Below, piece by piece: positions 1 through 9,178 of a stretch of 15,000 nt of DNA. The DNA comes from Symbiodinium natans. Taxonomy: Eukaryota; Sar; Dinophyceae; Suessiales; Symbiodiniaceae. The notes beneath the pieces were generated by a model. That model made no database searches, was not told the origin of the DNA, and saw nothing but the letters and a program-made list of their open reading frames with translations. Location of the stretch: positions 385,001-400,000 of the forward strand of contig CAJNDS010000957.1 in NCBI GenBank assembly GCA_905221605.1, written 5' to 3'. The position numbers and the translations under genes are program-made. Numbering within the stretch: position 1 is the stretch's first letter; every line of letters starts with the position of its first letter.

Positions 1-1
1 A

Positions 2-118
2 GAACCCAGCGAGGAGAAAAACTGCTGCAATGACAAGGAGGAGGTAGACGGCTGCACCGCCACCAAGGCTGAGGACCCAGAACGGTGCAAGAACCACACC
101 GCCCTGGCACAAGAGTAG
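2..118 (+). CDS. Possible C-terminal coding tail, Cys- and Glu/Lys-rich, function unknown
   Basis: From base 2 an open frame of 38 codons runs to a TAG at 116-118. The peptide is rich in Glu, Lys, Asp and Asn and has four Cys: an adjacent pair near residues 8-9, then single ones near 18 and 29. The start lies outside the window, so only the tail of a protein or a last exon is visible. The composition is protein-like and a stop follows directly. However, the opposite strand is also open here and reads as a hydrophobic stretch rich in Leu, Val and Ala, so the strand is not certain. If real, this gene points towards the minus-strand array. I do not recognise the family. Confidence 0.38.
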   Translation, partial: EPSEEKNCCNDKEEVDGCTATKAEDPERCKNHTALAQE

Positions 119-560
119 CAACAAAGTCACCTGTGGGGCTGTCCTTTTTGGGGCACCCCAGCGATTCATAGCGAGAGTGGCGTTTGCCATCTCTGTCATC
201 ACCGCGTCCGGCATGCTCAAAGCCTACGCTGACAAAAAAAATCTGAACCCAAGTGCTCGCAACTCGGGCCGGGCAATGCAAGGGCTGGACTTCCATGTGA
301 GACTCCAAGGCTCTCAATCCTTGGGGACTACCCTGAAACTATATGCACCTGGAGTGAGCGCCGCCACTGCAACCCGCGGAGGGAGCTTAGGACCGCCTTG
401 TATGAGGTTTGATCACGCACATCTCGGACGAGCCAGGCGATGGTTCTGTTCATGGGCCTCATGGGATCTGCCATCTGGTCTTGGTAGGATCGGCAGCATT
501 GGCAACCACCTGGCAGGACAGGGTGGTTTGCTGGTCCAGAGTGGTACTTTCAACTTGCAC
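119..560. other. Gene-less stretch left of the array
   Basis: I see no supported gene. The long + strand frame that crosses it begins at a GTG, has no convincing protein composition and runs on into repeat sequence. The stretch may be the 3' untranslated region and flank of the gene ending at 118. It shows no clear similarity to the tandem units. Confidence 0.5.
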
Positions 561-725
561 ATCCTGATGCCAGGAGGACCTTCCGCTGCGGTGCTCGTGC
601 CAAGCACCTGTTTCGCCCACGGTCGAGCTGGGCAAGAAAGGGTTTGTCGTCTAGGGTTTGGGGTGGTTTGGGGTTTGGTCCTTGCTCTGAGCAATGCCCC
701 CAACCTGGCGGAATCAGCCGACCAC

Positions 726-741
726 CCACACACACACACAA
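726..741. repeat. Short (CA)n microsatellite
   Basis: A run of alternating C and A lies in the left half-unit. The equivalent places in the inner units (about 4764, 7944 and 11068) have only short CA runs, so this is a length-variable site. Confidence 0.8.
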
Positions 742-1740
742 AACAACCCCGGCAAACACATGCGACAAAGCATCGCTGCAGTCGCTGCAGTGCTCAAACG
801 GCCTTCAAAGTGGCGCTGTTGTCTTTGGTGCCATGACTCGCCTTGTCAGAACACCCGGGGCCACCGCCCCCAGACCAGGAAAGTGGATCAGGAACCTAAA
901 CCCTACACCGGCCTTCATCGTGGCCCCATCGCTTGAGCTGAACTTGGGACCAGCTGGTGTCCGAGGCTTCACCTGACGCAAGAAGGTTCAGCATCAGGGA
1001 ACATGCACGAATGAGAAGCCGGCCTGTCTCACCCCACCAGTTTCCGGTCCAGCCGGACCAGCCGCTGTCCCACCGCTCGTGCCGAGCCATGGCCCAGGTC
1101 TTCGTGGAAGCACTGTAGCTGTCGGTCCGCCGAGTTCTAATGACATGCTCGTCCGTGCTCGGATGTGCGCTCAAGCATGTCATGTGCACGCACTGACTAA
1201 GCTGGCGAGCAAAACAAAGACGCAGATTTATGCAGAAGTACCAACAACAAGGACAGGAAGAGGCCCGTGCTTCTGCTTGTCTCGAAGGCTTACTGTAGTG
1301 GCCTTTCGAGTTTAGTGTCCGTCAACGCAGGGGGCCAAGACAAAATCATCATTTTGGCATTTCTCTGGTAAGGCCGCGCCCCGCGCCCCTTCAAGCGCAC
1401 TTTGTCTATGCATTTTGCATGTTGGTGTTGGGGTCGGGGCACCCTTTGTCAGGCATATGTTTTGTGCATGTGTTCTGCGCGCTGCACCAAGATCTCATTT
1501 GCAACATATCGCACAGTGCGTGCTCAAGCTGTGGGCCTGAGGATGCCTTCTAACACAATTTTCAGGACATCGATGAAAATCTGCTGAGGCCACAACTGCT
1601 TTCGCATCCTGCCTTTGCACTGGAAGGCTTTTCTGTCTCTTTCAGGATGTGCAGATTGAATGCTCTCTCAGTCACTGGCCAGTAGGCTCAGTTGCATACA
1701 GATAAACTAAAGCAGAAGCTCCCATTGAATCTCGAATGGC

Positions 1741-2140
1741 GTGCTCCGAGAAGAAAGACCCGCTGAGCATCCCCAGAGAATCAGGCAGCTGTCCCACGGA
1801 GTATTTCTGGGAGCGCCCACCCCCCCCCTCCCCCAAAAGAAGCGCAGAAGGTCCCGCCGTTCTACCCTGAAGAAGCCCGCAGAAGGTCCTGCCGTGCATT
1901 TCAGAATCCCGTACAGAGCTTTATGGGGTTTTCATACGGCCGCACAATGTCCCGCCGCCGAGTGTAGCCTGTCCCCCCAGGCGCGCCCACCCCCCGAGAA
2001 TGCTGCACGAGTCCCGCCGACAATCCCTGAAACGTGCACCCACGACCAAAAGCGCAGAAGGTCCATCCCGCAAAAGTCCCACCGAGTATCTTAGACTGCA
2101 CCCCCAGAGAATTCTGCGGAGAGTCCCGCGACAGAAGCCT
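1741..2140. repeat. Degenerate repeat block with core GTCCCGCCG, long form, left edge
   Basis: Roughly nine degenerate copies of a core close to GTCCCGCCG lie 17 to 60 bases apart, near 1753, 1787, 1846, 1881, 1945, 2008, 2056, 2074 and 2117. They are often preceded by AGAAG or AGAG and linked by CCCCAGAGAAT or GAGTAT. The block also holds a C-rich run near 1817-1834. The irregular spacing and drift indicate an old short-motif expansion. Open frames across it on both strands are best explained by the repeat and not by genes. Confidence 0.65.
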
Positions 2141-2840
2141 GCAGCGAAGTATCCGTAAGTACCCAAGTATGTGTCCGACAGCAAGATGGCTCTCACGTCA
2201 GGTAGCTGCACGTGGGGATGATCGAAGCAAACTTTTGCTCGAGGTCATGAGGTCACACGTGGTTCGGCCTGGGGAGAGAGGGCTCTCTGCAAAGCTTCTG
2301 GTTTCTCACAAAGCCTCACAGGCCGCCGCAAGCGCTCACTGAAAAGCTCCTTTTACCAAGCATCACGATGGCGCCAATGGCCAATGCCAATGTAGAGAGG
2401 CCTTTCCGGTCCAGCCGTCCAGCCTTGACTCGTTCCTTGGAGGATGCTCGGGGCACGCTGCAGACCCTTTGGGCGGCCGACATGGTTTCAAATCCCGGTG
2501 TGTGCCTACTTTCATGCTGCTGGAGGATCACCCCTGCCAATCAAGACTCCTCGGTTCGTTCGCGTACTATGATGTCAAAATGTCAACTTCTTTCCCCCCA
2601 TGGGTTTCCAAAGCATGCGCGCTCCAATCTCCTTCATCTGTAGTATCCTGCTGCACTGTCTAAACCGGCAATCATTGGAGATTTGGGCATGCCAGCTAAA
2701 GCCTGAAGGACCTCACATGATGATCCACGCATTGCCCGCATCGTGCTTCAGGGCACCACGCCAAAGTCACAGAAATCTTGAAAGTCGAGAGCGGCCGGCT
2801 TTTTCGGTGACACCCGCTCCGCAGTTCGAAGCCTGCGCCG

Positions 2841-3431
2841 TCAAGCCTTTGGCTTCGCGCGCTTTTGTTTCACGATGGTCTCCCAGGAGAAAGGCCGGAC
2901 GCCATCCTCGCCGACGATGTGCACCGTATTGAAATCCTCGGGTATATCGGCTTCGACCAGAATCGCTCCGATGTCCGCTTCCTCCAAGACAAACTTGGGT
3001 TGGATAATGGCCTTCTTGGGGTGCCTCGCCAAGGCCGCCACTTGGAGGAGCTGCAGCTTCCACCCTTGAGTGGTGAACAGTTGCTCCTGTCCCTCGGCGG
3101 ACACGGCTCGAAACACCTCGATGGGGTGCTCGTAGCCGAGGTAGCAGATGTCCTCGCACTGGTTCACCTTCACCTCTTGCCAGACCCTGTTGAGCGGCTT
3201 GTTGACGTTGCGACCCTCGGGCTGTCTGTCTGGGATGTCTCGACAGGCGTAGCCCACGGAAAACGGGTCCACACGACCCATCCCGTATCCCATCGTCACG
3301 TCGCTCTCTCTGAAGCAGGGTGCCCAGCGCTTTGGCTGGACCTCCACTGCTTGCACGGGCTCAGCAACCGGCTCGGCCTGCTCCGCCAGCTCCTTCTCCT
3401 CAACCACAGGCTCCGACGGCGACTGCTCCAA
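2841..3431 (-). CDS. Unknown protein, array copy 1, main coding exon (5' end unresolved)
   Basis: This is the main open frame of the unit: 196 codons ending in TGA at 2841-2843. By hand count about 78% of codons end in G or C, and Leu is encoded only by CTG, CTC or TTG, which supports real coding. Residues 1-35 are rich in Glu, Pro and Val and are probably disordered. Residues 36-187 look globular, with Trp at 36, 84, 124 and 183 and Cys at 39, 63, 92 and 96. Residues 188-196 form a Lys/Arg tail. I see no signal peptide or membrane segment, and I do not recognise the family. The left end is a TTG, not an ATG, and the frame stays open to 3485 below a TGA at 3486-3488. The first in-frame ATG is residue 47 (3291-3293), with A at -3 and G at +4. 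So either upstream exons are missing or translation starts at residue 47. Confidence 0.62.
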   Translation of the reverse strand: MEQSPSEPVVEEKELAEQAEPVAEPVQAVEVQPKRWAPCFRESDVTMGYGMGRVDPFSVGYACRDIPDRQPEGRNVNKPLNRVWQEVKVNQCEDICYLGYEHPIEVFRAVSAEGQEQLFTTQGWKLQLLQVAALARHPKKAIIQPKFVLEEADIGAILVEADIPEDFNTVHIVGEDGVRPFSWETIVKQKRAKPKA

Positions 3432-3836
3432 GGGTTGTGGCCGACGGCACCTGGTCGGGGATTCTTGACTGAAGGAGCGAGGCTTTCATCCCAGATGCAC
3501 CGGAGCATGAGCAGACCAACCTCGAAGGTTGAACGGTGGCTGCCAAAGCGGTGGCGAAGAGCCGAGACTTCACTTTGGCGCGAGGCTTGCGAGGGCTACC
3601 TACGGGCACATGTTGCACGCATCGCACGTCAGCATCCTGCAGTTAAAGAAGCACACACCGGCCTACCGGCTTCTGTTCGCCCGGCGTATAAGAGTTACTC
3701 GAACCTGCACACGTGCGGCATTGGTTGCTGTGTTGGCGATGCACGGCGTGATGTGAGCGTGTGAGTTAACAAGTGGCCTTCATCCTGGCTGCTTGGCGAG
3801 GATCCCTCCACGTGCCAGTCTTTGTTGTGTTGCCAG

Positions 3837-3850
3837 GCACCTGCAGGTGC
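3837..3850. repeat. 14-bp perfect palindrome, present in all three units
   Basis: GCACCTGCAGGTGC is its own reverse complement. It recurs at 7019-7032 and 10181-10194, inside a part of the unit where neighbouring bases do differ between copies. It lies upstream of the minus-strand exon. No function can be assigned. Confidence 0.7.
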
Positions 3851-3875
3851 AAGCGTTGCATCACGAAAAGCTCAC

Positions 3876-3962
3876 CACATGGTGAAAGCTGCCCCTTGAA
3901 CCCACGCTGCGCGGCGCCTTGGTCTTCCTTGCTGGACCAGTCCTTCCAGCTCTGCCAGACAC
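3876..3962 (-). other. Candidate upstream exon of the array gene (copy 1), weak
   Basis: On the minus strand an open frame runs from 4236 to 3766. Its middle part has a protein-like composition, with Trp-rich and Lys/Asp/Glu-rich residues and mostly G or C at third positions. The part between 3962 and 3876 is bounded by AG before 3962 and by GTGAGC at 3875-3870, which would suit a small internal exon of 87 bases. Against it, copies 1 to 3 differ across the wider frame mostly by amino-acid-changing substitutions, and unit 2 shifts frame at its upstream end. The counterparts lie near 7058-7144 and 10220-10306. I cannot show how it would join the main exon. Confidence 0.2.
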
Positions 3963-4099
3963 CTCCGATCAGGCGCTGCGATTGCCATGGGCTGTACAAA
4001 AAGGGTTCCTGCATGACAAGCGTCCGCGCATGATTGCCAAAAGCATGGCCAAGATCGTCAGAGATGTCACCTGATGTCACTACACTCAAACCCCCGCAC

Positions 4100-4159
4100 G
4101 GCCTTGATCCTGGCGCCAAGAGGCCCTTCCATCGCGCCCGTGCCAGTAACCTGCAGCCA
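4100..4159. repeat. Dispersed repeat, first copy within unit 1
   Basis: About 60 bases beginning GGCCTTGATCCTG resemble the block at 4606-4668, matching through CC-rich and GTGCCA stretches with scattered differences. So one old repeat occurs twice per unit, about 505 bases apart. Counterparts lie near 7281 and 10444. Confidence 0.6.
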
Positions 4160-4236
4160 TAGAGCAGCATAGAGCGGCGACATGCGGCGACGAAGGCGAA
4201 GCCCCGGAACTGGAACCAAGCCCACATGTTCGACAA

Positions 4237-4566
4237 TCAAACAACCAAAAATGACCTTGCTTTGCATGTCAACTTTGTATCCGTCGAAACCCCTCCTTTT
4301 ATGAGCAGCTGGGGAACACTTCTAGGAACGTTTGTTGGGCTCGACTCCTGCTGCTTTTGCTTGCGATTCCGCGGACGGGACCTCCTCGGTCTCGGTCCGG
4401 ACATGTCCGGATTCGCATGGCTTTGCCCCGAAAGGATCCTGGAGGCCTCCTTTTTCAAATGACTCCTACGCCTGGAGTGTTGTGGAAGTGTGTGGAACTC
4501 CTGCAGGTCACTAACATCTTCTGGATTTTTTCTGGAGGCTTTGGGACTCGCGTTATCAAATACTTT
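4237..4566 (-). other. Candidate upstream open frame of the array gene (copy 1), weak
   Basis: A minus-strand frame is open from 4566 (after TAA at 4569-4567) to a stop at 4237. The predicted peptide is hydrophilic and rich in Ser, Arg, Lys, Gln and Pro, with a basic stretch near its middle. There is no ATG near the start; CTGCAG ahead of GAG would be a possible splice acceptor. It is identical in unit 2 (7418-7747). In unit 3 the first two thirds match, but two clusters of changes and one extra base near 10590 alter the frame at the end. Third-position GC is lower than in the main exon. It could be a 5' exon, a separate small gene or chance. Confidence 0.2.
4396..4411. repeat. 16-bp perfect palindrome, present in all three units
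   Basis: TCCGGACATGTCCGGA is its own reverse complement. It recurs exactly at 7577-7592 and 10696-10711. A dimeric protein could bind such a site, but it also falls within a weak minus-strand open frame, so it may be chance coding sequence. Confidence 0.7.
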
Positions 4567-4605
4567 TTATAGAGAAGCAAGCCATGTGTACTGTCTGTAC
4601 TACGA

Positions 4606-5823
4606 GGCCTTGATCCTGATGCCAGGAGGACCTTCCGCTGCGGTGCTCGTGCCAAGCACCTGTAGCCCACGGTCCAGCTGGGCAAGAAAGGGTTCGTAGT
4701 CTAGGGTTTGGGATTTAGTCCTTGCTCTGAGACAGCAATGCCCACGAACCTGGCTGAATCAGCACACACACAAAACAACCCCGGCAAAAACGCGCGATAA
4801 AGCATCGCAACAATACTCAAACGGCCTTCAAAGTGGCGCTCTTGTCTTTGGTGCCATGACTGGCCTTGTCACAACACCCGCCCCCCCGCACAACAACGCT
4901 GGGACCACCGCCCCCAGACCAGGAAAGTGGATCAGGAACCTAAACCCTACACTGGCCTTCATCGTGGCCCCATCGCTTGAGCTGAACTTGGGACCAGCTG
5001 GTGTCCGAGGCTTCACCTGACGCAAGAAGGTTCAGCATCAGGGAACATGCACGAATGAGAAGCCGGCCTGTCTCACCCCACCAGTTTCCGGTCCAGCCGG
5101 ACCAGCCGCTGTCCCACCGCTCGTGCCGAGCCATGGCCCAGGTCTTCGTGGAAGCACTGTAGCTGTCGGTCCGCCGAGTGCGTTCACATGAAATGCTCGT
5201 CCGTGCTCGGATGTGTGCTCAAGCATGTCATGTGCACGCACTGACAAGGCTGGCGAGCAAAACAAAGACGCAGATTTCAACATTAAAAACAAGGACTGGA
5301 AGAGCCCCGTGACCGCGAGCCCCCGCCCCGCGCCACCTCAAGCGCACTTTATTGTTTATGCATTTTGCATGTTGGGGTCGGGCACCCTTTGTCGGGCACC
5401 CTTTGTCGGGCACTTTGTTTTAGCTTGTGTTACGCGTGTTGCACCTAAATCTCATTTGCCAAATGTCGCATAGCGCGTGCTCAAGCTGTGGGCCTGAGGA
5501 TGCCGTACAATTTGAAGGACATCGACGAAAATCTGCTAAAGCCACCTGTCGCATCCTAACTTTGCCCTGGAAGGCTGCTCTTTTCTTGCAGGATGTGCAA
5601 ATTGTATGCTCTCAGTCACTGGCCAGCAGGTTCCAGTGCGTACAAAAAGAATCAAAGCAGAAGCTCCCTTCCAAGATCCGAGAAGGAAAGTCCCGCTGAG
5701 CATCCCCAGAGAATCGCGCAGGTGTCCCGCGGAGTAGTTCTGGAGTGCCCACCCCCACCCCCCCCCAGCCCAAACAAGCACCGTGGTTGGAAAAGAAAAC
5801 CTAGCGCGCTTCCACTCATACGA
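4606..5823. repeat. Spacer of unit 1 (short form)
   Basis: No gene is supported here. The spacer begins with the dispersed repeat (4606-4668). It then carries two telomere-like motifs facing opposite ways (4702-4712 and 4939-4951), a C-rich run near 4880, and a 14-base direct duplication near 5387-5418. A short form of the GTCCCGCCG block (about 5690-5760) leads into a run of C and A near 5749-5768. It is nearly identical to 7787-8985. The minus-strand gene of unit 2 ends just beyond it, and the gene of unit 1 would be transcribed away from it, so the promoter of unit 1 may lie here or just to its left. Confidence 0.7.
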
Positions 5824-8800
5824 GTATCCTGGTGCGCTGTCGAAACCGGCAATCATTGGAGATTTGGGCATGCCAGCTAAAGCCGACCTCACATGATGAT
5901 CCACGCATTGCCCGCATCGTGCTTCAGGGCACCACGCCAAAGTCACAGAAATCTTGAAAGTCGAGAGCGGCCGGCTTTTTCGGTGACACCCGCTTCGCAG
6001 TTCGAAGCCTGCGCCGTCAAGCCTTTGGCTTCGCGCGCTTTTGTTTCACGATGGTCTCCCAGGAGAAAGGCCGGACGCCATCCTCGCCGACGATGTGCAC
6101 CGTATTGAAATCCTCGGGTACATCGGCTTCGGCCAGAATCGCTCCGATGTCCGCTTCCTCCAAGACAAACTTGGGTTGGATAATGGCCTTCTTGGGGTGC
6201 CTCGCCAAGGCCGCCACTTGGAGGAGCTGCAGCTTCCACCCTTGAGTGGTGAACAGTTGCTCCTGTCCCTCGGCGGACACGGCTCGAAACACCTCGATGG
6301 GGTGCTCGTAGCCGAGGTAGCAGATGTCCTCGCACTGGTTCACCTTCACCTCTTGCCAGACCCTGTTGAGCGGCTTGTTGACGTTGCGACCCTCGGGCTG
6401 TCTGTCTGGGATGTCTCGACAGGCGTAGCCCACGGAAAACGGGTCCACACGACCCATCCCGTATCCCATCGTCACGTCGCTCTCTCTGAAGCAGGGTGCC
6501 CAGCGCTTTGGCTGGACCTCCACTGCTTGCACGGGCTCAGCAACCGGCTCGGCCTGCTCCGCCAGCTCCTTCTCCTCAACCACAGGCTCCGACGGCGACT
6601 GCTCCAAGGGTTGTGGCCGACGGCACCTGGTCGGGGATTCTTGACTGAAGGAGCGAGGCTTTCATCCCAGATGCACCGGAGCATGAGCAGACCAACCTCG
6701 AAGGTTGAACGGTGGCTGCCAAAGCGGTGGCGAAGAGCCGAGACTTCACTTTGGCGCGAGGCTTGCGAGGGCTACCTACGGGCACATGTTGCACGCATCG
6801 CACGTCAGCATCCTGCAGTCAAAGAAGCACACACCGGCCTACCGGCTTCTGTTCGCCCGGCGTATAAGAGTTACTCGAACCTGCACACGTGCGGCATTGG
6901 TTGCTGTGTTGGCGATGCACGGCGTGATGTGAGCATGTGAGTCCCTCAAAACAAGTGGCCTTCATCCTGGCTGCTTGGCGAGGATCCCTCCACGTGCCAG
7001 TCTTTGTTGTGTTGCCAGGCACCTGCAGGTGCAAGCGCTGTATCACGAAAAGCTCACCACATGGTGAAAGCCGCCCCTTGAACCCACGCTGCGCGGCGCC
7101 TTGGTCTTCCTTGCTGGACCAGTCCTTCCAGCTCTGCCAGACACCTCCGATCAGGCGCGGCGATTGCCGTGGGCTGTAACAAAAAAGATCGCGGCATGAC
7201 AAGCGTCCGCGCATGATTGCGAAGCATGCCCAAGATCGTCAGAGATGTCACCTGATGTCACTACACTCAAACCCCCGCACGGCCTTGATCCTGGCGCCAA
7301 GAGGCCCTTCCATCGCGCCCGTGCCAGTAACCTGCAGCCATAGAGCAGCATAGAGCGGCGACATGCGGCGACGAAGGCGAAGCCCCGGAACTGGAACCAA
7401 GCCCACATGTTCGACAATCAAACAACCAAAAATGACCTTGCTTTGCATGTCAACTTTGTATCCGTCGAAACCCCTCCTTTTATGAGCAGCTGGGGAACAC
7501 TTCTAGGAACGTTTGTTGGGCTCGACTCCTGCTGCTTTTGCTTGCGATTCCGCGGACGGGACCTCCTCGGTCTCGGTCCGGACATGTCCGGATTCGCATG
7601 GCTTTGCCCCGAAAGGATCCTGGAGGCCTCCTTTTTCAAATGACTCCTACGCCTGGAGTGTTGTGGAAGTGTGTGGAACTCCTGCAGGTCACTAACATCT
7701 TCTGGATTTTTTCTGGAGGCTTTGGGACTCGCGTTATCAAATACTTTTTATAGAGAAGCAAGCCATGTGTACTGTCTGTACTACGAGGCCTTGATCCTGA
7801 TGCCAGGAGGACCTTCCGCTGCGGTGCTCGTGCCAAGCACCTGTAGCCCACGGTCCAGCTGGGCAAGAAAGGGTTCGTAGTCTAGGGTTTGGGATTTAGT
7901 CCTTGCTCTGAGACAGCAATGCCCACGAACCTGGCTGAATCAGCACACACACAAAACAACCCCGGCAAAAACGCGCGATAAAGCATCGCAACAATACTCA
8001 AACGGCCTTCAAAGTGGCGCTCTTGTCTTTGGTGCCATGACTGGCCTTGTCACAACACCCGCCCCCCCGCACAACTGGGACCACCGCCCCCAGACCAGGA
8101 AAGTGGATCAGGAACCTAAACCCTACACTGGCCTTCATCGTGGCCCCATCGCTTGAGCTGAACTTGGGACCAGCTGGTGTCCGAGGCTTCACCTGACGCA
8201 AGAAGGTTCAGCATCAGGGAACATGCACGAATGAGAAGCCGGCCTGTCTCACCCCACCAGTTTCCGGTCCAGCCGGACCAGCCGCTGTCCCACCGCTCGT
8301 GCCGAGCCATGGCCCAGGTCTTCGTGGAAGCACTGTAGCTGTCGGTCCGCCGAGTGCGTTCACATGAAATGCTCGTCCGTGCTCGGATGTGTGCTCAAGC
8401 ATGTCATGTGCACGCACTGACAAGGCTGGCGAGCAAAACAAAGACGCAGATTTCAACATTAAAAACAAGGACTGGAAGAGCCCCGTGACCGCGAGCCCCC
8501 GCCCCGCGCCACCTCAAGCGCACTTTATTGTTTATGCATTTTGCATGTTGGGGTCGGGCACCCTTTGTCGGGCACTTTGTTTTAGCTTGTGTTACGCGTG
8601 TTGCACCTAAATCTCATTTGCCAAATGTCGCATAGCGCGTGCTCAAGCTGTGGGCCTGAGGATGCCGTACAATTTGAAGGACATCGACGAAAATCTGCTA
8701 AGGCCACCTGTCGCATCCTAACTTTGCCCTGGAAGGCTGCTCTTTTCTTGCAGGATGTGCAAATTGTATGCTCTCAGTCACTGGCCAGCAGGTTCCAGTG

Positions 8801-8985
8801 CGTACAAAAAGAATCAAAGCAGAAGCTCCCTTCCAAGATCCGAGAAGGAAAGTCCCGCTGAGCATCCCCAGAGAATCGCGCAGGTGTCCCGCGGAGTAGT
8901 TCTGGAGTGCCCACCCCCACCCCCCCCCAGCCCAAACAAGCACCGTGGTTGGAAAAGAAAACCTAGCGCGCTTCCACTCATACGA
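5824..8985 (-). repeat. Tandem unit 2 (3162 bp), gene plus spacer
   Basis: The layout and order match unit 1. Differences from unit 1 cluster between about 6930 and 7230, where several substitutions and small indels occur. The tracts on either side, including 7235-8560, are almost unchanged. The uneven spread of differences points to partial homogenisation between units. Confidence 0.9.
6017..6607 (-). CDS. Unknown protein, array copy 2, main coding exon (5' end unresolved)
   Basis: This has the same length and reading frame as copy 1. The predicted protein differs from copy 1 at residue 159 (Val to Ala) and residue 163 (Ile to Val). The DNA shows only those two differences inside the exon, so both change the protein. 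The frame is intact with no stop or indel, and the TGA end and Lys/Arg tail are kept. As in copy 1, the left end is TTG and the first in-frame ATG is residue 47. Nothing suggests a pseudogene. Confidence 0.62.
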   Translation of the reverse strand: MEQSPSEPVVEEKELAEQAEPVAEPVQAVEVQPKRWAPCFRESDVTMGYGMGRVDPFSVGYACRDIPDRQPEGRNVNKPLNRVWQEVKVNQCEDICYLGYEHPIEVFRAVSAEGQEQLFTTQGWKLQLLQVAALARHPKKAIIQPKFVLEEADIGAILAEADVPEDFNTVHIVGEDGVRPFSWETIVKQKRAKPKA

Positions 8986-9178
8986 GTATCCTGGTGCGCT
9001 GTCGAAACCGGCAATCATTGGAGATTTGGGCATGCCAGCTAAAGCCGACCTCACATGATGATCCACGCATTGCCCGCATCGTGCTTCAGGGCACCACGCC
9101 AAAGTCACAGAAATCTTGAAAGTCGAGAGCGGCCGGCTTTTTCGGTGACACCCGCTTCGCAGTTCGAAGCCTGCGCCG

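Larger units (their letters stand above)
561..2642. repeat. Left edge of the tandem array: degraded spacer half-unit without a gene
   Basis: From about 561 the sequence matches the spacer of the full units. Positions 561-1260 correspond to about 4613-5310, and 1405-1815 correspond to about 5345-5750. Relative to the inner units it has many substitutions and indels. An insertion of about 100 bases (about 1268-1376) contains a small imperfect inverted repeat near 1280-1309. A long extension follows (about 1817-2300) that the inner units lack but the right edge near 12040-12590 shares. Positions about 2300-2642 have no counterpart elsewhere in the window. No copy of the 196-codon exon lies to the left of this block inside the window. 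Confidence 0.75.
2643..5823 (-). repeat. Tandem unit 1 (3181 bp), gene plus spacer
   Basis: The unit start is set at GTATCCTG followed by the shared 3' flank of the gene; the same junction recurs at 5824 and 8986. The unit holds the coding exon (2841-3431), upstream sequence with weaker open frames (to about 4600) and a spacer (about 4606-5823). Compared with unit 2, the spacer differs by only about one substitution and two indels. These are five extra bases near 4895 and a 14-base duplication near 5387-5418, which together account for the 19-base difference in unit length. The strand given is that of the gene. Confidence 0.9.

Noticed and set aside
177-836. + strand frame of 219 codons
   Set aside because: It starts at GTG, crosses from unique sequence into the array spacer and a CA repeat, and has no consistent coding bias.
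1348-1370. ATTTTGGC resembling part of the dinoflagellate spliced leader
   Set aside because: Only a few bases match and the flanking leader sequence is absent.
2478-2505. tRNA-like T-loop (GGTTTCAAATCCC)
   Set aside because: No matching stem partner, D-arm, anticodon arm or acceptor stem could be fitted around it.
2368-2643. + strand frame with a true ATG and fair composition, unique to the left edge
   Set aside because: The first 45 residues could be an exon, but there is no comparison copy, no clear donor beyond a plausible GT, and no recognisable family.
2865-3764. + strand frame of 299 codons over the gene, repeated in all units (6041-6940, 9203-10102)
   Set aside because: Its codons are exact reverse complements of the minus-strand codons. 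The excess of Leu and His follows from Glu, Gln, Lys and Val codons ending in G on the other strand. It starts at TTG and lacks protein-like composition.
4563-4572. Minus-strand TATAAAAAG, identical in all units
   Set aside because: Dinoflagellate promoters are generally reported to lack TATA boxes. The whole surrounding region is identical between units, so conservation says nothing, and it is about 1.1 kb from the main exon.
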